Source: Strigamia acuminata (taxonomy: Eukaryota; Arthropoda; Chilopoda; Geophilomorpha; Linotaeniidae). Taken from it: a stretch of 64,000 bases of DNA. Numbering within the stretch: the first letter of the stretch is position 1; each line of letters starts with the position of its first letter. Position numbers and translations under genes: made by a program. Below the pieces are notes generated by a model that worked only from the letters and a program-made list of their open reading frames with translations, had not been told where the DNA came from and did not search any database. Shown here piece after piece: positions 33,736 through 43,845 of the stretch. The stretch lies in NCBI GenBank assembly GCA_949358305.1, contig OX442318.1:9716517-9780516 (forward strand), read 5' to 3'.

Positions 33736-34352
33736 TAGTGTGACACTTAGCACGGTCATGGTCCCGTAAGTAGAATACTTGTGCGGGGATGTAGGCCGAG
33801 CAAGCCGTGATCTGTGAGACGACTTTCTTAAGGACCCAACGGGATTTCATACTAAGGTCGAAATAACTAAGGTCGAAATTATCCCTTTTCATAAAATATT
33901 TTCTTAGTCGTATGTAACCAAGGGCAAAATGATTAAAGTCGAAATTACATATACCGAAATGACTAGGATCGAAATGAATAAGGTCGAAATCCTGTTTCTA
34001 CCTTATTCCTGACTAAGGTCGAAATGACTAAGGTCGAAATCCTGTTTCGACCTTATTCATGAATAAGGTCAAAATTACATATACTGAAATGACGAGGGTC
34101 GAAATGACTAAGGTCGAAATCCTGTTTCGACCTTATTCATTTTGACCCAAGTATCCCATCCCGACCCAACCTTGCATTTGCACTGAGAGCTGGGAAAACC
34201 ACAGAAAACCCAGTCGGAGGCGGGCGGCAGATGTTCTTTCCCTAAAAATACTACCGTAGTCAGACAAGGATGAGAAACGACTGCGATTCCACGCATCCAA
34301 GTACTAACCAGACCCAATGCTGCTTAACTTCTGTGTTCTAATGGAAATAGGT
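33736..34352 (-). mobile_element. 5S-rRNA-headed SINE interrupted by an insert
   Basis: The head on the minus strand contains GAAGTTAAGCAGCATTGGGT and TTAGTACTTGGATG (34294-34308), the most 5S-like of the copies. The body matches 24366-24655, but is split between GACCCAAC at 33833-33840 and GACCCAAC at 34163-34170 by a 322-bp insert. Confidence 0.8.
33841..34162. mobile_element. Satellite-like MITE with 8-bp target duplication
   Basis: 322 bp made largely of GACTAAGGTCGAAAT-type units in both orientations. Ends GGGATTTCATACTAAGGTCG and, inverted, GGGATGGGATACTTGGGTC. Flanked by the perfect 8-bp duplication GACCCAAC inside the SINE. An 8-bp duplication fits hAT- or P-like transposases; the family is not identified. 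Confidence 0.8.
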
Positions 34353-34440
34353 GATTAGCATGTTTCTAGACATTTTATGAAAATTGATTTAAAGACAAAA
34401 ATTAGAACGTTGGTCCTTGGCACTGCAGCCCTCATCATAC

Positions 34441-34686
34441 TACACTCTGAACGGATACCCCGTTGACCTAATTCCAGCCGTATTACGCTTAACTGTGGAC
34501 TGTGCTCTACTAAGCGAAAAAATAGTTCTGTGTCAAAGCATCAGCTTTGACAATAAACCAAGTGTTGGTAATCGATCACAATGTCTGGAGGTCAATTACA
34601 ATTTTGGTGTTTTGGGCTGCTTTATTGTGCCACTACACCAGTGATACGGCTGGAAATAGGACAACGTTGTATCGGCTCGGAGTATA
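34441..34686. mobile_element. TATACTC-family MITE, copy 4 (diverged)
   Basis: Left TACACTCTGAACGGATAC, right GTATCGGCTCGGAGTATA. The next block, TTCCAGCCGTATTAC, is matched by GTGATACGGCTGGAA. It keeps ATTTTGGTGTTTTGGGCTG and CACTACACCAGTGA from the family's subterminal region. Confidence 0.7.
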
Positions 34687-34754
34687 CATGTAGACATTTA
34701 TTGCACTACTATTGTTCGGCATGGTAGAATAGACAACCGCAAGGATCCAAACGT

Positions 34755-34950
34755 ATGTGATCACTGTTCTCACTGGGAACACAAATTAAGCGTGATCAGT
34801 ACATGGATGAATGACCTTCTGGGAATCCCTGTTGTTTCTCATCCTTGTCAGATAACAGCCACTGTTTCTGCCACCTGCCACCAACCTGTTTTTCCGTGGT
34901 TAACCTAGTTCTCAATCAAATGCAAGGTTGACTCCTCAAGAGAGTCAACA
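34755..34950 (+). mobile_element. 5S-rRNA-headed SINE, diverged plus-strand copy
   Basis: AATTAAGCGTGATCAGTACA, TGGATGAATGACCTTCTGGG mirrors the 5S rRNA box region. The body CTCATCCTTGTCAGATAAC ... CTGCCACCTGCCACC ... GCAAGGTTGACTCC then follows the SINE at 33736. Confidence 0.7.
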
Positions 34951-35971
34951 AAGTGGCACTCCGATACTAATATGAAAACAACAATTTTTGAATTTCTATC
35001 CAAATTTATTGCAATTCAGACAGTAGAAATGATGGAAATCATAGATTAGAACTCTGGTTCGACTAGTAAACAATCTTGCGTGTTGCCTCACCATTTGGCA
35101 TTTGCAAACTGCTGAAAACTGATTCTTTATTTATCTGTATTGGCGATCGCCAATTCCCCTAGTGACATCCATCAATCTGCGCATATCGAAAACTCTGGTT
35201 ACCAACAGAGTAAACAAATACGTTGTGACGTGTTATGGTCTTTTCCATGGCAGCCTGGAGACTGAATACCATGGGTGGGACGTAACCTCACGTAAATGAT
35301 AGAGACGGGGACTCCAGATTGTTGGTTGTTGGCCTTTAATCCGTTGTCTTTAATCCGTTGTAATTTAATACAATGTGCAGCAGCAGACAATTGCTATACA
35401 CAGCAGCCGCCAAATCCATACGAGGTAATTTCAACTTCCATTACCTACATGTTTAACTTTTTGCAAAAACCTGTTCAAAATGGCGACATTACTTTTTTTA
35501 TCGCTAGTTACTGGTAACATCTGACACGTAATCACAAAAGATAATAAGTTAACCCTCAAAGCATCGTAAAAATCATTCGTGAACATTTCTAATCTCAACT
35601 CTTCTTGCAGCCTGACATAAAATGATTGGTGCACCCTTAAGAGAGAGAAAAAGAAATAGAAAAAAAATGATTTATCAAATCACATCGACTTTGATTAGAA
35701 AGGCTGACCGATCACCTCATCGCGACTCACTGTCACCAACCCTCGACTCGAGCTCAGTGGTCATCTGCGGATAATATACGAGCAAAGGGTGGTGCCCTGC
35801 AAACGGTCAAGTGAGCGAGGTTTTTGATCCTTGCCAACTTGCACTTAACTTTCTTGTTTCTTACAATCAAATTCCATTTAAAATTCATCAGTGTTGTGTA
35901 GATTTTAACCCTCGCTTTACGCCATTAATTGTAACTGAGAAATTATCGCAAACTGCGATAACTTCGTATTA
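34951..35971. other. Intronic DNA
   Basis: 35225-35335 is the second copy of the ~100-bp dispersed repeat at 7284-7400. Nothing else recognised. Confidence 0.45.
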
Positions 35972-36463
35972 GAGAGTTTGTGGGATGCATTTTTCCCTTA
36001 CAGTTAAAGACTATACGGTACAAAAATAGTGTAAGGGAAAAATGATAAATTAAGTTTTTGCGGGCTGCACTTTTCCCTTATCACCACACTATTTCAGCCA
36101 ACTACTGACAGTTGGTAATTTTGGACCTAAAAATTCAATTTAAGGACGTAAATGTGCAAATTTCTGCATAAAATTCCATTATTATGCCTATAAAGTATGG
36201 TTTTGGGCCTAAAATTCAATTTAGTGCCTCACTTATCATTCAATCTACATACCTATGACTGTGATGTGTTTGATCGGGACAACAAAATATTCGCCATTTG
36301 CAATGGGCGGAGCTAACAATATAGTGTTCTCAATTCTGATTGGCTGCGCTATATTTTAATTTAGTGTTGAAAACGATACACTAAAGATTTTTCCCTTACG
36401 ATATGGCACTAAAATAGTGTAACGTGGCACAAAATAAAGGAAAAATGCTTCCCGCAAACTCTT
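35972..36463. mobile_element. 492-bp TA-flanked MITE, copy 2
   Basis: Ends GAGAGTTTGTGGGATGCATT and GCTTCCCGCAAACTCTT, flanked by TA (35970-35971, 36464-36465). Same length as, and only scattered substitutions from, the copy at 4445-4936. Confidence 0.92.
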
Positions 36464-37194
36464 TATTGTCTACATAGAGAGTTGTGTTGTGTTTTTCATA
36501 ATAAATTTTACTTCTGTACCATGATGTGGTGCCATATTTGAACTGACAGTTATGACCATTGTTGTAAATCGAGAGTAATGCTTAGATTAAATGAAGTAAC
36601 AAACAAAATTTAAGTGTGGTGTGCCAATCACTAGCAAGCCCACTTTTAAAGTGTTTTATTTTTGAGTATTCACCTTCCGTAGTGACAACATTTAATACTT
36701 TTGTTTTATTTGTGATGAAGCGCCAATAATGCCATAAACCTATTTCTAATAATCAGTTAGTTTGAGCGCATTGAAATAGAATCTTTTTAAGGACAAATGT
36801 GAGTGCATTCAAAAATAAATAATTGCTATTAAAATTAAGAAAGCCATGCATTTATTTATTTCTTCTGCATACAGAGGTATACTTCGTAAATAAATAACAC
36901 GGTAGCTATTTCCCCTTGTACCGCTTGTTTTACATCAAACTCTCTATCCTTCCTGTCGTCTGCTAAAGGCAAGATGGTAGATCATGTTTTATTCCTCGTT
37001 ACCTGGCCAACAGTTCTCAGGGGAAACTGTGGAAGCTCTGTTGTACGTAGCATTTAGATTGCATTCTTGTCAGTCTCCTTGTAGTGTCAATACACCCCAT
37101 TTTTCCTTCAATTAATGCATTGAAACTATAGTTACCGGTATGTAATTTCAATCATACGCACGTTGATTGAGTGAGACAATTGAACAAAACAAAT
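36464..37194. other. Intronic DNA
   Basis: No gene or recognised repeat. Near 37087 a short GTCAATACACC word is shared with 25906. Confidence 0.5.
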
Positions 37195-37345
37195 TAAAAT
37201 AAATGTCTAAATTGAACAAAACGACTAAAATAAATGTCTAAATTGAACAAAACAACCAAAATAAATGTCTAAATTAAACAAAACGACTAAAATAAATGTC
37301 TAGATTGAACAAAACGACTAAAATAAGTGTTTAAATTGATCAAAA
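37195..37345. repeat. 31-bp minisatellite upstream of the second Ig2 exon
   Basis: Five units of AAATTGAACAAAACGACTAA plus AATAAATGTCT with few differences, ending about 145 bp before the acceptor at 37489. Confidence 0.95.
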
Positions 37346-37489
37346 ACACTATAAAAAATCGCAGGGGAATCTAGGTTGTCAGTAGAACACCAGTTTTATA
37401 TTCATGTGATTGCTTGTTTTGCTAATAATTTCATTATTTTGTTGTTGCAACAGAACTGACAGACTTTTGTGACTTATTTGTATTTGCAG

Positions 37490-37633
37490 AAAGATTTGTT
37501 CGTCTATCAACTGGCGAGCTTTATATTTATGACGTTAGTCTCGAAGATGGGTCAAGAACTTACCGTTGTAAAACTCGTCACAAACTGACAGGAGAGGTGG
37601 TTCTAAGCAGTTCGGGACGACTAATAGTGACAG
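37490..37633 (+). CDS. Dscam: Dscam-like exon: C-terminal half of Ig2 (exon-5 equivalent)
   Basis: This 144-nt exon is phase 1 at both ends, with acceptor TATTTGCAG and donor ACAG|GTAAGA. It encodes about 48 residues. LSTGELYIYDV forms the E strand region, and D-G-S-R-T-Y-R-C holds the F-strand cysteine (near residue 27) that pairs with the cysteine in the exon at 16397. It then reads RHKLTGE and ends GRLIVT plus one base. The L-P/S-x-G-E-L, Y-x-C-K/R-T, H-x-L-T-G-E pattern is typical of Dscam Ig2. A 31-bp minisatellite lies about 145 bp upstream of the acceptor and a ~42-bp minisatellite about 660 bp downstream. Confidence 0.9.
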
Positions 37634-38296
37634 GTAAGAGCCTAGCCCTTGTCTTTAGTATTTCAACTTTTCACCCAATTATCATCCGCACGAAAATGTC
37701 AAAACTCAACATCAACTTGATCACCTATAATCTGGCACACCCGAAATGATGTGATTAAATAGATGAAAGAAAAAATAACAGCCCAAATACGGATATAATT
37801 ACTCTCAAATTCCATGAAACAGAAGCAGATCCAAAGAGAATTTCAAACTTTCTCAAACAGAAGACAAAATTGAACAAAGTCTGCTGTATCTAATCACGAA
37901 AACCAATGAAAAAAAAAGGGCAATAAACATAAAAATTTCTTTTTTTTTTCGATTTAGAAGTCGGCTAACACCACATAAACAATGTTTTTACATTTTTTTT
38001 ATAAGAATTTCATTTAAGAAATAAAATTATATGCATTTGATAGTTTGATACTTGTTTTAATGGAGGATCATTAAAGAAGTGTGCAACCAAACTATGAACA
38101 TAATGAAATCTGCAGAAACGTCGCACTCAAATTTTATTACCACGAATAAAAAAAAATATTGAAGTAGCGATGGTGGAAGTTCATCCATAATAAACAACAA
38201 AGAAGCACTCATTAGGATTAGCCTAACAACACTTTTCAACAAAGAAAGAAAGAAAGAATAGGGCAGCTACCCTGCATCGCATGCGAAGTAACAGAT
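37634..38296. other. Intronic DNA
   Basis: Contains an (AAAG)4-type run near 38240. No gene. Confidence 0.5.
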
Positions 38297-38636
38297 GCAG
38301 TTTTTCATCTAAAAATGCCATTTTTGCATTTAAAAATGCAGTTTTTTTATCTAAAAATTTATTTTTGCACTAAAAATGCAGTTTTTCATCTAAAAATATC
38401 ATTTTTACACTTAAACATGCAGTTTTTCATCTAAAACTATCATTTTTGCACTTAAACATGCAGTTTTTCATCTAAAAGTATCAGTCTTGCACTTAGACAT
38501 GTATTTTTTCCCCTAAAAGTATCGTTTATGCACTTAAACATGTATTTTTTCCCCTAAAAGTGTCGTTTATGCACTTAAACATGTATTTTTTCCCCTAAAA
38601 GTGTCGTTTATGCACTTAAACATGCAGTTTTTTCAT
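38297..38636. repeat. 41-42-bp minisatellite
   Basis: About eight units alternating ATGCAGTTTTTCATCTAAAA with ATCATTTTTGCACTTAAAC. Later units switch to TGTATTTTTTCCCCTAAAAG. Confidence 0.93.
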
Positions 38637-39855
38637 TTCCCCACGTCCCACCCTTTCGTCTTCACATCTCTCAAACGGAACAACAATGATTTGCAGCACA
38701 CTATACAATCAATACAACAAATTTTCAATTTTCCTTTATTTTCATTGCACACTTCCTTTAACCTTATTTTTCATTTTTATTGTTAATCAAACTTTAAAAG
38801 GTCTAAAACTGAAAGCCGTCTAACCCCCAACAGGCCAACTAATGACATTGTTGTTTACTATAAAAGCGTAGCGCCAGCACGAGAGAGAATGAGGCAGAGA
38901 AACATCAAGAAACGTCCAAAACCTATTGAATTTTATATGAGTTAAAGCACTCACGGCACGAGCTGATTTACACGAGCTTTACTTTGATGATTGCTCGTTA
39001 AAAATCACTATCAAAACAATTTCATTTCCCCTATAAACTTTATCATATCCATTTTTGATGCGCGCCCTGCAAGCGCCCCGATGTACAGCTTTAGTAGCAC
39101 AACTCTCCAATTCCGGCTTTTGCCATTGCAATTCTTCATTCCACTCAATTTCAACTCGATGCACATACGAACTTGGGAAATTCCCATTTGCTCTTCGTTA
39201 AAATAAATTTTTAATCAAGCGCAAAAGCAAAAAAAAAAAAAAAATCTTGCACGTATTTATATTTAAAAAAAAAAAAGCAATTAACGCTATATACGCTATA
39301 TACACACATCCCGCTAATACCATACTTGCTTTTCATGGCGCGCAACACATCTTCATTTAAATAGTTGATGAACCTCATCCAAGTTGAAAAATAAAAGCAA
39401 AAAAATATAATTTACAACCAATTTTTAACTTTACCCCATTAAACACGTAATTAAAATGCGCATGTGCACACCCGCAAACACATAAAAACAAGAATAAAAA
39501 GCTAAATATTATATATTGTGTATTCGAGGCTTTTATCGCCGGGCAAAGCGCAAAAGCGCAAAGTCAAAGCGTAAACATCAAATCCCATTGCAATTTCATG
39601 TTCTTTCAACGTGAAAACCGCAACTGTTTCCCGTGCATGAAATTTCCTAACAAACACGTAAAGCCGATGCCACTTGTTTCGAAAATTCAAACACAAGCCG
39701 TAACATCCTTATCGGGTTTGCACTAAGTGCCGGAGCGACACGGAATGGCGCTTGCAGCATCATTTGCATTTAAGACTAGGATATCGAGTAATACAGCTCG
39801 TAAAATCCAGTTGTTGCTAAAGGGGATTACATATTCTTTTTACTTGTGCTTGCAG
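38637..39855. other. Intron before the first Ig3 exon
   Basis: A-homopolymers at about 39228-39243 and 39266-39277. No gene or recognised transposon. Confidence 0.5.
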
Positions 39856-39973
39856 ATCCCAAGAGCAGCGTACCGCCGAGGATATCGCATGGGATGGGCA
39901 ATGTCGTCTCCAAGCTGGGACAAACAACCGAATTGCCGTGCGCTGCCCAGGCTTATCCCGCACCTACTTACAG
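39856..39973 (+). CDS. Dscam: Dscam-like exon: N-terminal half of Ig3 (exon-6 equivalent)
   Basis: This 118-nt exon enters in phase 1 and leaves in phase 2, with acceptor GTGCTTGCAG. The donor CAG|GTTTGT is weaker than the GTAAG-type donors of the neighbouring exons. It encodes about 39 residues: D-P-K-S-S-V-P-P-R-I at the start, then the B-strand LPCAAQAYPAPTYR with its cysteine near residue 29. C-x-A-Q-x-Y-P-x-P is a Dscam Ig3 signature, and the next exon supplies the W. In insects the equivalent exon 6 is the most expanded alternative cluster (interface II); here I find one copy. Confidence 0.9.
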
Positions 39974-40361
39974 GTTTGTAATTACCGATCTTGACGATAT
40001 TCTTCAGTTAGAGACACAGAGCACTTCGTACTACATAGGTGGCTCTTGACTGTGCTTGTGTTGGGTTGCCATAGAATAGCTAACATCTTTGGCAACTGCA
40101 ATCAAGTTAAATTATTTCTTTATTTCAACTTCTCCATATTGTTTTAACGATAAAAACAATACCCTGATAAATGGACAGAAAAAAACATCTTTCAACAATT
40201 TTCATTCCTTAAATACTTGTTGGGCTAACCTTCCGACTGTCTTTTTGTACAATTCACAATGCTGCGAATCGTTGTTCACAATCACAACATCTGCAACATC
40301 GCAATTGTTCAAAATTGGGCGAATTTCACTGCATTCTGAACAGAAACTTCGACTAATGCCT

Positions 40362-40600
40362 GGCGACAGGGGGCTCCTCAGCCACGAGTGACTAATGCTG
40401 TTTCTTGCGTGTTCTTAGGTTTTTCTTAACAAGGGGGGCCAGCGCCCCCCTTGACCCCCCTCACCCTCCGAACCTTAGCTTAACTGTTTTTTTTTTAATG
40501 TGATGGGAAATTGGGCACTTATTTAGTCGCGATGTGGTTAGTACACATTAGTCATTCAGGTTTGTGTCTGTAATTTCATTGATCTGGAGCCCCCTACCGC
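40362..40600. repeat. Inverted repeat with an internal GC hairpin
   Basis: GGCGACAGGGGGCTCC (40362-40377) is inverted at CTGGAGCCCCCTACCGC (40584-40600). Inside, AAGGGGGGC-CAGC-GCCCCCCTT (40431-40452) is a perfect hairpin. Probably a small foldback element of unknown family. Confidence 0.6.
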
Positions 40601-43158
40601 TAAGCGCTTCTGAAACTTCACGCAAGAATTAAACTTCGCTAGTTGCTTCGCAGCATTGTGAACTAGGCTTAAGAGTAAAGGTCACACATGATACTTGGAA
40701 GTAGACTAAACAATAATTGGCGCCACTCATGTGGCACTACACTACAGAATACTAGTATAAACATATTGTCATATGCCATATAAACAACATTCCTGCAATT
40801 AGTCGACGCGTCATTTAAACTTGTTTATATTTTTTCAACCAGGAACATATAGTTTGGCGATAATGTTTGTTTTGGTTTTGTTGTGTCTTATTGTTGGGTT
40901 GGGATTTATTGTGTCTGGTGGGAGAGCGAGCACCTTTCCGATTCATCACCTCTTGCTCGGCGAGTTCAATCCTTCCAACCGCACATCAGATACCACGTGG
41001 AGCGCGGGCTTGGCACCTGGCCCATTCCTCGGGTCATGACCACTGCAGTGTCGAGTGTAGGTCGGTTTTTAGAAGAAGAGAAAAAAATACTGATATCGAT
41101 AAGAACAATCCAGCGTATACACACACACTTAACCCGATATGCGTATTGCTGTTTAAACGTCGTGCGCATGCCCACCGTGACTGAAAACAGGCTAAATCGG
41201 CCCCCATTGAAGTTAGTTTAAATATGTTGTCTAGAATGTTGTTTAGTCTAAATTGCTTTACGGATGCGCCGAGTGAAGGACTCAGCTTGAAGGATCATGA
41301 TATACTTTAATAAGAATGCCACTGCATGTTGCAGATAATAAAGGGGAAAAAAGGCACTGCAGATAAAGAAAATAGGAAAGCTAGTGGCGACTGATAAGGT
41401 CGAAAAGCTCAAAAATGGGACATCTCAAATGTTTACCGTCGTTTGAAAATTCACCGATACCACAAAACTGTCACTTCCTTTTACTTTCAAAGATAACATG
41501 TAAACATTAACAGGTGATATTCCAACGCGGCTTTAAACATTATGACATCACGTCGAGTCTTATTTTTGTGCGAATACACATGAAGCGACAGAGAAATCAC
41601 CCGTCTTTGAAACAAATGCAGAGCCTAGTATGGGCAGGTGGTTATTTGAGACCAGGAATTGATTGGAGGATTATTGTGACCAGCTCCAGACTTGAAGCGT
41701 CAGGTGTTTCTCAGAGACAGATAGATAATATACCCTAGTGCAGTGCTCTCAAAATTTTTGTCCGGTTAAATCGTTCCGGCGTTCCATTCATCTGGGGCGA
41801 CGATACACCCAAACAATCATGAAGAAAAATTCATGCGGAGACACTGTAGTGGAAAACTACCAGATTGACTGTACGCTATTTCAAGTTATAGCGTAAGCTC
41901 CGATAGAGTTATAAGTTTTCCATTATACTTATAGGCTTAACGGGGGTTTTTATAAGAAAAAAGTACCTGCCGCAAACTGTGTAATACCTCTTTCTCACGT
42001 TGGATTTCGTTGGAAGGGATTCACACTCGATTGTTGAAGTTAAAAGCGTTTTATTCGCATCGCACACAAATCGCGACCTGCACGTGTTGCTGGTCCAAAC
42101 CGGAAGTGCCCAAGTCATGCTCTGGGTCGCGAGATTACAAGAACTCTCCCTGGTGAGAGACCATCATTCAAGATTTGCATATTGGAGCCAGGTGACAAAC
42201 AAAATATAAACAACATCTCGCACACAATTTGGGTTGCTAACTAAAAACGTGGTGTCGTCTCTGGTATTGTTTTCAACATCAAAGGGAAATCGTTATAATT
42301 TGGATACAATGCATTTACCTTGCTTAGCACCTGGCCCTGAGAACCAGACACTAATTTGTGCATCTTTGAGCAAATCTCTCTGCTTTAACAAATGACTAGC
42401 TTGATATTAAACAAATGCTACTTCCCTATAGATTCTATCGCAGCGGTACATGAGGCACCTTGCTTTCATTCTCGCTTATCTTCATCCCTTGAGGATTAAG
42501 AACTGTAAATATATCCTCAAGACCATTCTCTTCACCAACCACACATCCCTGCGATCCTTCTCGCAGATTCCCTTACAGGCCAAGTGAATATGGATGACAT
42601 GACCTTTGTTGCACACAAACAAAAGACGTGGCATCTTTCTAGCATTTTTATTTTCTTCTTTCCTCGAATTTGAATTCTCCCTTGTCAACACAATAAGGTG
42701 AGACATCTGCTTTAAATTTACATTCAACTCTCGCTCTCCCCCCTTATTCCTTTTGCTAAACTAGGCTTGATGACCCCTTTCATGCCTACCAAAACCACAT
42801 AATTACATCACGGAATCTACTCTCGAGATTATGAGAATAATAAACAAGACAGAAACAAATAAGAACGGATGCCAAAAGTCAACAAAATGGCAACAGCCAA
42901 CTGGAAATGCCCAAAAGAACACTGTGCCAATGTTTAACTAATTAATTTATTTATCAGAAAATTTCATCTCCAAAAAAGAATAATAAAGATGTCACTTCCT
43001 TTTGGTTAAGCAATTTAGAAGTTAACTGAAAAATTGATCTTCCCATCACTTTTAATTTAATTTAATCTTTCTGTTTATCGGCTTCCAACAACTTTTTTTT
43101 CTTTTTCCTTTAAAGCCAAAAAAATAAGTGCTTTTAATTTTTAAATTTATCTATTTTT
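40601..43158. other. Intron between the two Ig3 exons
   Basis: 40735-40800 shares a short GTAGACTAAA...GCGCCACTC word with 58750-58800. 41745-41790 has a hAT-like GTGCTCTCAAAATTTTTGTCC. The frames near 40820-41220 overlap in three phases and are probably chance. Confidence 0.45.
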
Positions 43159-43174
43159 TATATATATATATATA
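43159..43174. repeat. (TA)n microsatellite in a splice-acceptor region
   Basis: Eight TA units, 20 nt before the AG at 43193-43194. Confidence 0.9.
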
Positions 43175-43194
43175 AATTTTTCTTACGCACACAG

Positions 43195-43370
43195 GTGGTT
43201 TCGAGCAGTGCAGAAGCAGCTGGAGCCGGTGCAATCCAATCAAGATACGGTACTACTGGATGGACAGTTAATGCTCCGTCATCCCCAAGTGCAAGACAGT
43301 GGAAAGTACGTGTGTGTCATTACTAATACCGTAGGCGAGGAAAAAGTGGAAACTACACTCACTGTTTCAG
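43195..43370 (+). CDS. Dscam: Dscam-like exon: C-terminal half of Ig3 (exon-7 equivalent)
   Basis: This 176-nt exon enters in phase 2 and leaves in phase 1. The acceptor is ACGCACACAG, preceded by a TA microsatellite (43159-43174), and the donor is TCAG|GTAACT. The first base completes an arginine codon shared with the exon ending at 39973. It then encodes W-F-R (core Ig tryptophan), LLDGQLMLRHPQVQDSGKYV, and C at about residue 40, which pairs with the cysteine in the previous exon. It ends VETTLTVS. The D-S-G-K-Y-x-C and V-E-T-x-L-T-V motifs match insect Dscam Ig3. Confidence 0.92.
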
Positions 43371-43607
43371 GTAACTCGACCAAAAAAGTATAAAGAATAT
43401 AATAAAAAGTAAAGTTGGCAAAGCGGAACACCAAAATATAATTCTTACTACTTCTATGATGACACAATGTACAGCTGTACACATGTCTATAGAGCTTTCA
43501 ACAGTACAGCAAAGCGTCGATTATCCAAACGGATCAGTGAACATGGGTGTTCATATAACCGATTTGTTCGCATAATCGGTCATTAGCTTTACTCACATAC
43601 TGTATTG

Positions 43608-43845
43608 CAGGGGTTCCCAAACTTTTTAGCATTGCGACCCATTTTTAAGCAAGGCGATCTTCCACGGCCCGCTTCATCTACCGGTACATTAAATTTTTCA
43701 AAAATGAACTACTAAAAAGAAAAAAAAAATTTTATATAATTTTACATATAATTTTATATAATTTTGCATAAAATTTTACATAAGTTTGCAAAAAAGCTTT
43801 TCCTATTTAGGCGTGTGTGATGGGTGCGCCCCACCGAAAGAAAAT
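43608..43845. mobile_element. hAT-like terminal fragment
   Basis: CAGGGGTTCCCAAACTTTTT, GCGACCCATTTTTAAGC, then ATTATATAATTTTACAT runs and GATGGGTGCGCCCCACCG, which is inverted relative to 23052-23230. Confidence 0.65.

Noticed and set aside
40821-41221. Frame with a hydrophobic stretch (MFVLVLLCLIVGLGF) in a Dscam intron
   Set aside because: Three overlapping phases are open over the same stretch, and no signal-peptide gene context, domain or repeat explains it; probably chance.
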